A DNA stretch of 64,000 nt from Sediminitomix flava (GCF_003149185.1 NZ_QGDO01000001.1:186001-250000); one strand, 5' to 3'. Numbered from the stretch's first letter, positions 34,558 to 44,245 are shown. Notes: generated by a model not told the origin, from the letters alone. A program made the numbers and translations.

Positions 34558-36039
34558 TTAGTAAAACATGCCTGCGGCTACAATCAGTCCAAAGAAGCTT
34601 AACACCCAAGCATAGGCCAAAGTATTCCAAAGTACTTTTTGTACATCTACTTTCATTTCGTTTGCCAACCAAACATTCTGGATGTTGGTAGGGTCTGAAA
34701 TACCTTGCACTTGACCTGTTGCCATTAAAACTCCCATGACAGCACCACCTGACATTCCACTAGCCATCAAGATAGCAGCCAAACCGTATCCCATACCCCA
34801 AATATTAAGAGGACCTCTATAAAGTGCTAATGGTGCTGCGATTGTGAAAATCACTACATAAGCCCAAGGACTTGATGGTATAATCTGTGCAATGAGTGGT
34901 TTCAGTAAGTTAATCACTGGCCATCCTGCTTTATATTGTTCCAACTCTATACCAGGTCCGATGATCGCAATCAGAAGCATACCAATCCCGAACATTAGGA
35001 TTACAGCTGGCATTACTACGCTTGCCCCTTCAAAGGATGCTTGTATAAATTGGTTTAATGCTCCTTTCTTAAAAGTCGATAAGAATGTATAAATCAGACC
35101 TACCACAAAAGAAGCGATAAAATCCATATTAAAGACTAAGATCAATAACAGTGGGATAATTGGTGAAAAGACTGAAATCCAATGTGGTTCTTTGATCTTT
35201 TCATTTTTACCAGTTACTATTCTGATCGCTGCAGCTGTAAACAAACCTATTACACCGATTGCAGTCGTATATTTTAAAGCTAACCCTATGTACGTTGTTA
35301 CAGCATCAACATTTTCTCTTACCGCTTCTGTTGCGAAGTTATCGTAACCATATTTAATACCTAAGATTACCAATGCTCCAACAACACATCTTATCACTAT
35401 ATTTTTAATATTCAGATTATGTCCATCTCTGTATAGTTGGAGAGTGATATATATAATACCTATCAATAATCCCATCGTAAACATTACCAAGGCAAATGGT
35501 CTCACATCATCAATAGTCAGTCCCATTACATTAATATAAACTGCCCAGTTTGTCACGTTTAATGCTCCACCTATACTTACTCCTATCAAGAATATCCCAA
35601 CTGAAGTCATGGCTCCTACACCCACAGATGACAAGATAGGCAACACAATTGTAGCTACCATAATAATAGCTCCTAGACCACCTAGTGTAGTGAAAAGTAA
35701 TACAATCAAAAGCATCATAATCACTGAAATCACCCAAGGATTATCTCCACTCAACTCCGCTCCTTTCTTAATAAATGTCTCCGCTACTTTCGTCTTCTGC
35801 AACAGGATACTTAACATTCCTCCAAATATGGCGACAACAATCGCTTCTCCAAGCTTGGTTGCGCCCATTCCAATCACATATTTTATTGTATCATCTAACG
35901 TTACCCCTCCTATCAGTGCAATCAAAATTGCCATTACAGGCAATGCAATTAGGGCTGGCAACACTCTCTTGAACATTAAAAAAGACATTACTAGAAAAAC
36001 TCCAAGTAAAGCCGTTACCTGTATTACTTCCATAACCAC
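34558..36039 (-). CDS. Ion-transporter-superfamily permease
   Basis: 493 residues with about 12 membrane helices and several glycine-rich re-entrant segments (FTTLGGLGAIIMVATIVLPI, LYRGPLNIWGMGYGLAAIL). The layout resembles the GntP/CitMHS/dicarboxylate group of proton- or sodium-coupled carboxylate transporters. Substrate unknown; the coupling to a hydantoinase/oxoprolinase and flavoproteins suggests an organic acid or cyclic amide. It heads the operon. The ATG at 36033 is an alternative start. An ECF-type element lies about 60 bases upstream. Confidence 0.75.
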   Translation of the reverse strand: MVMEVIQVTALLGVFLVMSFLMFKRVLPALIALPVMAILIALIGGVTLDDTIKYVIGMGATKLGEAIVVAIFGGMLSILLQKTKVAETFIKKGAELSGDNPWVISVIMMLLIVLLFTTLGGLGAIIMVATIVLPILSSVGVGAMTSVGIFLIGVSIGGALNVTNWAVYINVMGLTIDDVRPFALVMFTMGLLIGIIYITLQLYRDGHNLNIKNIVIRCVVGALVILGIKYGYDNFATEAVRENVDAVTTYIGLALKYTTAIGVIGLFTAAAIRIVTGKNEKIKEPHWISVFSPIIPLLLILVFNMDFIASFVVGLIYTFLSTFKKGALNQFIQASFEGASVVMPAVILMFGIGMLLIAIIGPGIELEQYKAGWPVINLLKPLIAQIIPSSPWAYVVIFTIAAPLALYRGPLNIWGMGYGLAAILMASGMSGGAVMGVLMATGQVQGISDPTNIQNVWLANEMKVDVQKVLWNTLAYAWVLSFFGLIVAAGMFY

Positions 36040-36082
36040 TCCAATTGATTTATATACCTTGTTTCTTTTTCCTTACACCTTT

Positions 36083-36110
36083 AAGAGTGGAAAAGGTGTT
36101 CTTTGTACCC
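36083..36110 (-). promoter_or_regulatory. ECF-regulon promoter element, transporter operon
   Basis: Minus strand: GGGTACAAAG, 12 bases, ACTC. It lies in the 320-bp divergent gap (36040-36359), in which no other element is clear. Confidence 0.75.
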
Positions 36111-36359
36111 ATAATCTTTTAGAAGCCTTAAAAAATAATTCTAGAGAAAGTCATAAATCATTATTCGCTAAAAAATCAGTCTTTGGTTTCTATCAAATTA
36201 ATCTTTCTTTTAACTAAAAAATCAGCTTTAAAGAGCTGCCTTATCTGACTAAGATTCAATAGCTAAAATAATTCTTTCTTTATTATACAACATCTTTAGA
36301 TAAGAATAAAGAAGTTTCATTTAAAACAACGTCACAAAACACTATTACGTCTATCTAGT

Positions 36360-37559
36360 TTGATATTTATGCTTCAAAAAAAGATTTTACTTCCCACAAT
36401 AGTTTTTGCTCAATTCTGTGGAACCTCTCTTTGGTTTGCAGGGAATAGTGTAATCGAAGATTTATCTCGTACATTTCATCTACAACAGGAAGATATTGGT
36501 CATTTAACATCCGCTGTTCAGCTTGGCTTTATCGTAGGAACATTGATTTTTGCACTTTTGAGTATTGCAGATCGTTTTCATGCCAGTAAAGTCTTTTTTT
36601 TCTGTGCTCTTGTAGGTTCAATTTTCAACTTGGGAATCACTCTAGAACAAAATACATTGAGTAGCATTCTTGCTTTAAGATTTGCTAGTGGATTTTTCTT
36701 AGCTGGAATATACCCTGTGGGAATGAAAATAGCAGCCGATCATTATCAAAAAGGCTTGGGGAAGTCATTAGGCTTTTTAGTTGGAGCATTGGTTCTTGGA
36801 ACGGCTTTTCCTCATTTACTTAAAAGTATTCCATATCAAATTGATTGGACTTATATTTTTATCACAACTTCTACCTTAGCCTCTTTAGGTGGCTTATTAA
36901 TATTTCTTCTTGTTCCTGAAGGTCCATTTAAGAAAAAGGGCAGTTCACTTCAACTATCTGCATTTCTGACGGTATTCAAAGAAAATGATTTTAGGGCTGC
37001 TGCCTTTGGTTATTTTGGACATATGTGGGAACTCTATACTTTCTGGGCTTTTGTTCCTTTTATCTTAAAATACTATGCTAAAATCCACAATACTCAAACA
37101 TTGAATATCTCGTTGCTATCGTTTTTGATCATAGGAATTGGTGGAATAGCATGTATTTTGGGTGGTTATATTTCTTCGAGCTTAGGAACAAAAAAAACTG
37201 CATTTTTAGCTCTTCTACTATCTTGTACTTGTTGTTTCAGTCTTCCATTTATGATCCAAACCGAAACAGAATTCATATTCTTAACTTTTCTTTTTATCTG
37301 GGGAATGGTTGTGATCGCAGATTCTCCTTTATTTTCAACTTTAGTCGCTCAAACAGCAGATCAATCTTTAAAAGGAACAGCATTGACAATTGTGAATTGC
37401 ATTGGGTTTACAATTACAATTTTCAGCATTCAACTCACTAGTCACCTTTGGGAAAATACCAACTCGATTTTTATTTTTTCACTGTTGGGTATAGGTCCAA
37501 TTTTGGGATTAATAGCTTTAGGTTTAAAGTCAAATTCTCAAAAAAGCCTCACTCCTTAA
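36360..37559 (+). CDS. Major facilitator superfamily transporter
   Basis: 399 residues, 12 predicted helices. The N-terminal segment FAQFCGTSLWFAGNSVIEDL, the loop after helix 2 (SIADRFHASKVFFF, in place of the family GxxxDRxGRR) and helix 4-5 (LALRFASGFFLAGIYPVGMK) fit the MFS. The substrate is unknown. It is divergent from the ECF-controlled operon, has no ECF-type element on its own strand, and may be unrelated to the locus. Confidence 0.88.
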   Translation: MIFMLQKKILLPTIVFAQFCGTSLWFAGNSVIEDLSRTFHLQQEDIGHLTSAVQLGFIVGTLIFALLSIADRFHASKVFFFCALVGSIFNLGITLEQNTLSSILALRFASGFFLAGIYPVGMKIAADHYQKGLGKSLGFLVGALVLGTAFPHLLKSIPYQIDWTYIFITTSTLASLGGLLIFLLVPEGPFKKKGSSLQLSAFLTVFKENDFRAAAFGYFGHMWELYTFWAFVPFILKYYAKIHNTQTLNISLLSFLIIGIGGIACILGGYISSSLGTKKTAFLALLLSCTCCFSLPFMIQTETEFIFLTFLFIWGMVVIADSPLFSTLVAQTADQSLKGTALTIVNCIGFTITIFSIQLTSHLWENTNSIFIFSLLGIGPILGLIALGLKSNSQKSLTP

Positions 37560-37577
37560 TTTACACTGGAGTGAGAC
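37542..37577 (-). terminator. Terminator of the phosphodiester glycosidase operon
   Basis: Stem ctcactcc / ggagtgag (12-base loop) with six Ts following on the minus strand, between the convergent MFS gene and the T9SS-tailed glycosidase gene. Confidence 0.7.
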
Positions 37578-37589
37578 CTATCACTTCAA

Positions 37590-39878
37590 TTATTTCTTTA
37601 TTATTTTCTTCACTGCTTCACCTTTTTCAGAAGAGACTTTCAACAGAAATACACCCTTTGATAGCTTTCCTAAATCTAACTTCATATTGGTCGAAGGCTT
37701 TGTATTTACGAAATCGAGTAGCTGTTTTCCATTGATGTCATAAACTATCGCTTGAAGTAGTTTTATATTTTTTGAGCTAACAGTAAGTTCATCCTCAAAT
37801 GGAATTGGGAAAACTTTTAAATCATCTCCTAATGACGAATCACTTCCCAACACAATTAAATTTCCTGTAACATTTAACGTTAAAATAGCTTCAGAGGAAT
37901 AATTAGCGTCATCAAACATTTCAAAACTAAACTTAGACACCGCTTCAGTTTCATTCAATGAAAATAAAAAACTGTACTGTTCCTCTAAAGAAGTTCCATC
38001 AAACTTAACCTCATCGTAAACCAATTCAGAACCATCAACTTCTCTCTTCACGACTAAAGAATCTACCTCTCTAGTAGCTGAAGCTGATCTTAATGTAAGA
38101 TCAATTGAAAAATCACTAAAGTTTGGATGATCTTTCGTTATTTCAGTTTTATTATTTTCAGTAAACTTAATTGAAGGCTCAGAATTTCTTGCAGTCAACA
38201 GATAACTACCCTCAGAAACAACACCTAAATTATCAGTCACTACTACATGGATATATTCTTTTTTATTGTTGGCTGCTTTTACGACATACTCAAAAGGAAC
38301 TTGAGCCTCAAACCCTTCAATACTTTGGGTCAAGATATGTGAACTTGAAGTATAACCTTCTCTCTGTGCATAAATTGTTAGTTCAGAAAGACTTATCCCT
38401 GAATTCTGACTACTCACTGAGACTGTATTTTCTACTTTCTCATCAGTCGCGAAAATCCCACCTGTTTTACCACCTTCAAAACTAATATCTAACTTACTTT
38501 CACCAACTACTACAAGTTTAATGGCATCAACCACAACATATTTTCCTTCTTCATTTTCAGAGGAAGAAATAACTAGGTTATCATTACTTCCTAAATCTAC
38601 TGTTCCCAAAAAGTGAAACCCTACTTCTTTATCTTCTGATTGGTTTACTTGAAAAGAAATAGGCTCTAAATTTTCACCTCTATTAACGACATAATCTACT
38701 TTAGTTGCATTCATCTCATCAGAATCAAACCATGCGTATATTTCGTACTTTCTAGAATCAATTCCATTGAAAGAATATGTAACTAAAGATTCTGAATCAG
38801 CTGGCAACAATCTAGAAGCAGAACTTCCATAAGAAGTATGAGTTTCAGATTCAATTACTCCTGTATCTGCGTTTTCTTGATATACTTCCTCGTTTTCAGT
38901 ATCCAAGACCTTAGGAGCTTTTGTGATCATGAGTACAGTTGGCACAGGTCTCTCTTTTCCATCAGATGGTTTATTCAATACTTGACCATTTACCACCATT
39001 GCAGAAGAACCTCCTCCATCAAGATTCATCACATCCACACAGCCTAAATCCATCATAAGTTTTGCAACTTCTACTAGAGGTAAACCTCTACTATGTGTCT
39101 GACGTCCATCAACCACCATACATATCAAGTGATTATCTTCTGTATAACCAATTACGGTTCTTGGTGTATCTTTTGAATCTGTGATATCGCTATAAAAAAC
39201 TTCAGGATCATAATTCTCTATCAGAATACCATCTTTTACCAATACAGGTCCTCCACCTACTGCCATATGAGGTTCCCACATTTTTCCATTTTCAGGAAAA
39301 CTTGCTGAAGGAATTTCTAAAGGAGCAACTGCAGTGCTATTCGGGGCAGGCTGCGGATAAAAGTATGTTTCTGACCTAGAAGTAGTATTATAAACCCATC
39401 CTAATTCCACTTCTCCATTTTCCATAAAACCAATAGCCCCTCTTGTTGGATAATAAGTTCCCAGATCTCTTCCAAGAGCTCTAATATTATCTGCTAACAC
39501 TTCTCCATTATTCACCAATAAACTATAAGATGAATTTCCACCAAAGTATCCCGCATTAATAGCCATGTATGCATCATCACCTAATTCTGCCATATGCTGA
39601 CTAGGGTATTTTGCTTCATCACCCAAAACCGTTCTGATCGCTATTTCATCACTGTTCAGATCTGTAATCGTATAAAAACCAGAAAAAGATTTTTCCTGCT
39701 GACTCTCATTATAAATCGTAGTTTCGCATTCAAAAACTTTCATAGCAGAAGGCAACTCACCTTCAATATCTATCTTCTCCGTCCAGACTATATTCGACAA
39801 ATCATAGCCTTGTGAAAAGGCATTGGTCAATTGAAAAAATAGACCAAGGAAAAATGTAGAGCGTAAAATCTTGTTCAT
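37590..39878 (-). CDS. Phosphodiester glycosidase (NAGPA family) with T9SS sorting domain
   Basis: 762 residues. Signal peptide 1-22 (ending AFSQ). The catalytic NAGPA domain spans about 60-320 (INAGYFGGNSSYSLLV, MVVDGRQTHSRGLPLVEVAK, MNLDGGGSSAMVVNG), the family of the lysosomal uncovering enzyme that removes GlcNAc from GlcNAc-1-phosphate diesters. A golvesin/Xly-like beta-sandwich follows (about 340-460), then Ig-like modules, and the last 75 residues are a type A T9SS sorting domain (KVFPIPFEDEL ... LSKGVFLLKVSSEKGEAVKK). It is therefore secreted and probably surface-attached. The paralogue next door lacks all modules after the NAGPA domain. Confidence 0.88.
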   Translation of the reverse strand: MNKILRSTFFLGLFFQLTNAFSQGYDLSNIVWTEKIDIEGELPSAMKVFECETTIYNESQQEKSFSGFYTITDLNSDEIAIRTVLGDEAKYPSQHMAELGDDAYMAINAGYFGGNSSYSLLVNNGEVLADNIRALGRDLGTYYPTRGAIGFMENGEVELGWVYNTTSRSETYFYPQPAPNSTAVAPLEIPSASFPENGKMWEPHMAVGGGPVLVKDGILIENYDPEVFYSDITDSKDTPRTVIGYTEDNHLICMVVDGRQTHSRGLPLVEVAKLMMDLGCVDVMNLDGGGSSAMVVNGQVLNKPSDGKERPVPTVLMITKAPKVLDTENEEVYQENADTGVIESETHTSYGSSASRLLPADSESLVTYSFNGIDSRKYEIYAWFDSDEMNATKVDYVVNRGENLEPISFQVNQSEDKEVGFHFLGTVDLGSNDNLVISSSENEEGKYVVVDAIKLVVVGESKLDISFEGGKTGGIFATDEKVENTVSVSSQNSGISLSELTIYAQREGYTSSSHILTQSIEGFEAQVPFEYVVKAANNKKEYIHVVVTDNLGVVSEGSYLLTARNSEPSIKFTENNKTEITKDHPNFSDFSIDLTLRSASATREVDSLVVKREVDGSELVYDEVKFDGTSLEEQYSFLFSLNETEAVSKFSFEMFDDANYSSEAILTLNVTGNLIVLGSDSSLGDDLKVFPIPFEDELTVSSKNIKLLQAIVYDINGKQLLDFVNTKPSTNMKLDLGKLSKGVFLLKVSSEKGEAVKKIIKK

Positions 39879-39898
39879 TGTATCATTGGTTAAAATTA
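39808..39898 (-). repeat. 91-bp near-identical repeat, copy 1
   Basis: Covers the 5' leader and signal-peptide codons of the long phosphodiester glycosidase gene. It differs from copy 2 (40890-40980) at a single base (39873). Confidence 0.9.
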
Positions 39899-39985
39899 CT
39901 GTATTAAGAAAGGTGATAGCAACTAAGCTGTCATCTATTATGATCTTTATAAAAAGGTGTGTTTCTACTTATGATGACTCTATTT

Positions 39986-40960
39986 TTATTCAAAAATAGG
40001 TTGAGTAATCATTAATACGGAAGGTACTGCTCTTTCATTTCCATCAGATGGTTTATTCAATACTCGTCCATTTACAACCATAGCTGATGAACCACCCCCA
40101 TCTAAGTTTAAGACATCAGTACAACCTAAACTTTTCATTAACCTAGCAACTTCAATTAATGGCAAACCACGGCTATGTGCTTGACGACCATCAACGACCA
40201 TACAGATTAGCTTGTTATCTGGAGTGTAGCCAATTGCAGTTCTTGGAGTATCTTTTGATTCTGTGATGTCAGTATAAAAAACTTCAGGAGCATAATTTTC
40301 AATTACTTCTCCATCCTTAACTAAAATAGGCCCTCCACCTACAGCCATCTTGGGTTTCCATATTCTCCCGTTTTCTGGAAATTCTTTAGTAGGTGGTATT
40401 AATGGCTTTTCAGAAATTGAATTAGGTGCAGGTTGAGGGTAAATGTAAACTTCTTCTTTAGGAGTTATACTATAAATCCAACCGATCTCGACCGATCCAT
40501 TTTCCATAAACCCAATTGCCCCTCTTGTCGGATGATAAACTCCTGTTTCATGCACAGACTCTAAGGTATTATCCGTCAAAATATGTCCATCATTAACGAG
40601 TAAACTCACTGATGAATTACGTCCAAAATAACCCGCATTGATGGTCATATATACTGCATCACCTAACTCTGCCGCATACTGACTAGGATATTTAGGTTTA
40701 TCGCCTAAAATAGTCCGAACCTTTACTTCATCACTTCCTAGATCAATGAGGGTATATACTGCTGAAAAAGATTTCTCTTCTTTACGCTCATTATAAATCG
40801 TAGTTTCGCATTCAAAAACTTTGATCGCAGAAGGTAATTCGCCTTCAATGTCCACCTTCTCTGTCCAAGCAATATTAGACAAATCATAACCTTGTGAAAA
40901 GGCATTGGTCAATTGAAAAAATAGACCAAGGAAAAATGTAGAGCGTAAAATCTTATTCAT
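39986..40960 (-). CDS. Phosphodiester glycosidase (NAGPA family), single-domain
   Basis: 324 residues. Signal peptide identical to that of the downstream paralogue (residues 1-22). The NAGPA domain (INAGYFGRNSSVSLLVNDGH, CMVVDGRQAHSRGLPLIEVA, LNLDGGGSSAMVVNG) ends four residues before the stop, so there is no sorting domain and it should stay in the periplasm. With the T9SS-tailed copy, the same chemistry may be placed on both sides of the outer membrane. Upstream, the GHL10 gene ends in a UUCG-loop hairpin, so this gene may depend on read-through. No ECF-type element precedes it. Confidence 0.88.
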   Translation of the reverse strand: MNKILRSTFFLGLFFQLTNAFSQGYDLSNIAWTEKVDIEGELPSAIKVFECETTIYNERKEEKSFSAVYTLIDLGSDEVKVRTILGDKPKYPSQYAAELGDAVYMTINAGYFGRNSSVSLLVNDGHILTDNTLESVHETGVYHPTRGAIGFMENGSVEIGWIYSITPKEEVYIYPQPAPNSISEKPLIPPTKEFPENGRIWKPKMAVGGGPILVKDGEVIENYAPEVFYTDITESKDTPRTAIGYTPDNKLICMVVDGRQAHSRGLPLIEVARLMKSLGCTDVLNLDGGGSSAMVVNGRVLNKPSDGNERAVPSVLMITQPIFE

Positions 40961-40980
40961 TGTATCATTGGTTAAAATTA
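40890..40980 (-). repeat. 91-bp near-identical repeat, copy 2
   Basis: Same element as 39808-39898, covering the leader and signal-peptide codons of the short glycosidase gene. One mismatch in 91 bases (40955), while the downstream coding regions have diverged clearly. Confidence 0.9.
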
Positions 40981-40992
40981 AAAGCTTAAAGT

Positions 40993-41013
40993 AGAAAAGC
41001 CCCCGAAGGGGCT
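40993..41013 (-). terminator. UUCG-tetraloop hairpin after the long GHL10 gene
   Basis: On the minus strand AGCCCC-TTCG-GGGGCT followed by TTTTC. A very stable tetraloop stem with a short U-tract, so perhaps a partial terminator between the GHL10 pair and the phosphodiester glycosidases. Confidence 0.65.
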
Positions 41014-41050
41014 ATTCATTTGGACTTGCGCAAACTCTTTTGCATATTTT

Positions 41051-43069
41051 TTATAAAGGGAAATTTGCACGTTTAGGATACAGTGCATGGAATACTTTTG
41101 ATTTAGAAGCTAGAGCTTCATAATAAAAATGTACTTCTCCTTCTAACCCTTTACTTCTATTGAATTTTATACAATCTGCTAAATACTTATCTGTTGGAAT
41201 ATATGAACCTGCTGCAATCAAAATACCAGGAGAGAATTGTTCTTTTTTGAGCGTTCCCATGTACTCCATTTGTTGACCGACTAAGTATGTATAAGCACTT
41301 AGACCATATTCTTCGTATCTGTAACATTGAGGGGAAATATGATCTACTACTCCTGCATTTATCCATTCAGGCCAATCTTGCATATAATTCACTTTTGAGA
41401 ATGTATATACGCTAGGTGAGAACATTACTAGACAATTTGGATCTGCTGCCTTTACTGCATCATGAAGTGAAACTGCATAGTCTGTCATCTTATCAGATCT
41501 CCATTGAGTAAAGTTACTTTCCTGCTCTTCATTAGGTACATCTCGACCTGTTTCCTCCTTGTATAATGCTTTGGTATAAGGATCATGTCCGGCTGTATTT
41601 GGCTGTGCTGGTAGACGGTCATCTCCTTGAATACCATCTACATCATACTTTTCAACAACCTCTACGATCAGATCATTAATAAACTTCTGAACCTCTGGTT
41701 TATAACCATTGAACCAATAGAAGCTATTTTTATGTGCAACGTCTCCATCTTTATCCATCGAGAACCAGTCAGGTTTAAAGTTATAAACCCAATCACCACC
41801 TTCTGTATATGGTTTTGTATTTACGGCTCCATATCTGTAGGCAAAACCATATTCAAACCAAGCGACAACTTTCAAACCTTTTGCATGGGCTTTATCAATT
41901 ACAATTTGCAGAGGATCAAAACCATTGTCTTCTGTTTCACCATAGAATTGAGTTGGTAAAGCACCACCTCTCCAATCATCACCATAATGAGCTTGACCTT
42001 CAGCGTAGAAGTTTTTTAATACTTCAGAAGGATGCAACGTCATAAACTTATTATAAGTCACTACATAAATGGTATTGAAACCCAAATCATCCACACGATT
42101 AACCATCTCGTCAATCATTTTTTCAGATACTAATGCATTACTTGCCACATTGGTTACCCAAACTCCTCTTACTGCATCTGGGTTTTGTGCTTCAATGTTC
42201 ACCGACAGTTTATAAGTCTGAACCTCTCCCGTTTGAGCCGTAACATTTATTTCTTTTGTTTGTAGTAAATCAAAATCATCAGGATCAATATCCAAAGTTG
42301 CCAAGTCAGAATATTCCACTTCGACTTTTAAGTGATTTAAATCAAAGTATTCTGATTCATCGATCCCATGAGGAAGACTGATTACCAATTCATTGCTTTT
42401 AATTTCAGCATCTGCAAATAATTCAGGGATGGAAAGAGATGATAATGTATTTTCTGAACTTCCTTCTTCCCAATCCACGACTACAGAATAAGTATTTACA
42501 TCGCCATTTGCGGCTGTCACAGTGTAGACTACCGGTTCTGAGAAATCTTGTGCTACACCTGATTCTGGAGAGATAACAGCATTTTCTCCATAACTAATTT
42601 CTGGAACAAGCTCTGAACGATCAGTACCATAAGGCAATATGAAATAAATCGTATTATCATCTTTGATTTCCCCTTGTATTTCTAGTGAAGGAAAACCAAA
42701 AGAATAGATATTATTTTTAACTTCTTCTACATAAACAGTGTACAAGTTTAATGCTCCATTCTCAGCACTTACTGAATAAATTGCTGGGTTTTTGAAGTTA
42801 TTTTCTTGACCTGAAGCAGGATCTACACTTGCTTTAGGAGAAACTTCTATTGTAGGAGATAACTTTCCTTTGTCTGTTCCTTCAGGTACATATAATCGGA
42901 TTGCAGCCTCTTCTTGATCTATTTGTCCTTCAGCTTTGTAGTCATCAAAAACAAAAGATAATATTTCATTCTCACTCAATAACTCTTCTTCTTTTTCACA
43001 AGAGATCAAGGTTGAAAAAGCTAGAGAGATTACTGCTGTATACTTAAATATCTGTTTTAGTCTTTTCAT
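41051..43069 (-). CDS. GHL10 (DUF187) glycoside hydrolase-like lipoprotein with three DUF5018-type repeats
   Basis: 672 residues. Lipoprotein signal to C24 (TLISC). Three tandem beta-sandwich repeats of the DUF5018 type follow at about 36-110, 112-200 and 208-292; each has a pattern like TDxxxLxPxIxxxxxAxxxPxSG and ends YxVxVxxE. The GHL10 TIM-barrel domain starts near 298 (RGVWVTNVASNALVSEKMID) and contains DGIQGDDRLPAQ and DWPEWINAGVVDHISPQCYR. GHL10 proteins resemble family 10 hydrolases; some members act on peptidoglycan glycan strands (recollection, not checked). Anchored in a membrane, probably periplasmic face or surface. It follows the short GHL10 gene by 12 bases. Confidence 0.88.
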   Translation of the reverse strand: MKRLKQIFKYTAVISLAFSTLISCEKEEELLSENEILSFVFDDYKAEGQIDQEEAAIRLYVPEGTDKGKLSPTIEVSPKASVDPASGQENNFKNPAIYSVSAENGALNLYTVYVEEVKNNIYSFGFPSLEIQGEIKDDNTIYFILPYGTDRSELVPEISYGENAVISPESGVAQDFSEPVVYTVTAANGDVNTYSVVVDWEEGSSENTLSSLSIPELFADAEIKSNELVISLPHGIDESEYFDLNHLKVEVEYSDLATLDIDPDDFDLLQTKEINVTAQTGEVQTYKLSVNIEAQNPDAVRGVWVTNVASNALVSEKMIDEMVNRVDDLGFNTIYVVTYNKFMTLHPSEVLKNFYAEGQAHYGDDWRGGALPTQFYGETEDNGFDPLQIVIDKAHAKGLKVVAWFEYGFAYRYGAVNTKPYTEGGDWVYNFKPDWFSMDKDGDVAHKNSFYWFNGYKPEVQKFINDLIVEVVEKYDVDGIQGDDRLPAQPNTAGHDPYTKALYKEETGRDVPNEEQESNFTQWRSDKMTDYAVSLHDAVKAADPNCLVMFSPSVYTFSKVNYMQDWPEWINAGVVDHISPQCYRYEEYGLSAYTYLVGQQMEYMGTLKKEQFSPGILIAAGSYIPTDKYLADCIKFNRSKGLEGEVHFYYEALASKSKVFHALYPKRANFPL

Positions 43070-43081
43070 CTGCTCAAAAAT

Positions 43082-44245
43082 TTATTGTATTGCAGCTGGA
43101 AATACTGCAGTTTCCTTATATGCTTCTTTGATTTCGTCTTCAAACTTCTTTACACCTTCATAGAAAAAGTGTACTTCACCTTTCAAGCCTAGCTCTCTGT
43201 TTGCCTCTATCATTTGGGTAAATAATTCACTTGAAGGATACTCTTCTCCCACCTTAATTAAAATTCCAGGGAATAATTTATGACGGTGTTGAGGAAGAAT
43301 ATATTGAACTGTAGACGCTAAAGTACTTTTATAATTCTCAATATCTCTACGATAAACCTGAGGACAAATTAAATCTACATAACCTTCGTTTATCCAAGTT
43401 GGCCAATCTTGAAGATATTCTTCTTTTGCCCAAGGAAATACTGAAGGAGCCATAGAAACTATACAATTCGGATCTTTTGCTTTCACTTCTTTATAAAGTC
43501 TTCTCATATAGTCATTGAGCTTCTCAGCTCTCCAATTCACCCATTCAAAATCTTTGTAATATTTTGGAGGCTCTTGCCCAGCATGCTCTTTTTTGTATTG
43601 CTCAATAACGGCTGGATTATACCCTCCACTCGAAGGCATTGCAGGTAAACGGTCATCTCCTTGGATACCATCTACATCATATTTTTCAACTACTTCAAGA
43701 ATCAAAGAAGTCAAGAAATCTTGCACTTCCACATCTAATGCATTCATCCAGTCAAAATTATTTTTATTGACTAGTTTTCCTTCATTGTTTAAAGAAGCCC
43801 AATGAGGTTTCTTTTCAATGAATACACCACCATTTTTATTGTATGATGAAGAGAAGCCAAACTCAAACCAAGCGAATACTTTAATATTCTTCCTGTGAGC
43901 TTCTTCAATGAGTTCTTTTAAAGGATCACGTCCTGTATTTTCGGGGTCTAAAATAGGGTCAATTTCTACTCCTGTGAAATTCTTCATAATTTCACTTCTG
44001 TATGTAGTCATTGCTTTGTTCAGTGTTACTACAAAAATGGTGTTAATACCTAACTCATCACATTTTTCAACAGCATCGATCACTTTCTGTTTAGAATAAA
44101 GTGCATCACTTGCCACATTAGTAAGCCATACTCCTCTTACTGCTTCTATCTTTTTCGCTTGATCGTTTTGTAGAGTGTTACAACCAAAAATATTTAGCAC
44201 TAACACAGCCAAAACAAACTTCAGAATACTACTTTTTACTTCCAT
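43082..44245 (-). CDS. GHL10 (DUF187) glycoside hydrolase-like lipoprotein, short form
   Basis: 387 residues from the chosen start. The ATG at 44245 (MEVKSSILKFVLAVLVLNIF, then GC) is preferred over one 9 codons upstream because it gives a clean lipoprotein signal ending at Cys22. The rest is one GHL10 domain: RGVWLTNVASDALYSKQKVI, DGIQGDDRLPAMPSSGGYNP, DWPTWINEGYVDLICPQVYR, and GILIKVGEEYPSSEL. It is a clear paralogue of the downstream gene without the DUF5018 repeats. It is first in its operon, with an ECF-type element 60 bases before the chosen start. Confidence 0.88.
   Translation of the reverse strand: MEVKSSILKFVLAVLVLNIFGCNTLQNDQAKKIEAVRGVWLTNVASDALYSKQKVIDAVEKCDELGINTIFVVTLNKAMTTYRSEIMKNFTGVEIDPILDPENTGRDPLKELIEEAHRKNIKVFAWFEFGFSSSYNKNGGVFIEKKPHWASLNNEGKLVNKNNFDWMNALDVEVQDFLTSLILEVVEKYDVDGIQGDDRLPAMPSSGGYNPAVIEQYKKEHAGQEPPKYYKDFEWVNWRAEKLNDYMRRLYKEVKAKDPNCIVSMAPSVFPWAKEEYLQDWPTWINEGYVDLICPQVYRRDIENYKSTLASTVQYILPQHRHKLFPGILIKVGEEYPSSELFTQMIEANRELGLKGEVHFFYEGVKKFEDEIKEAYKETAVFPAAIQ

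Noticed and set aside
37151-37441. 96-codon plus-strand frame inside the MFS gene
   Set aside because: A shadow frame of the transporter gene, with composition unlike a real protein.
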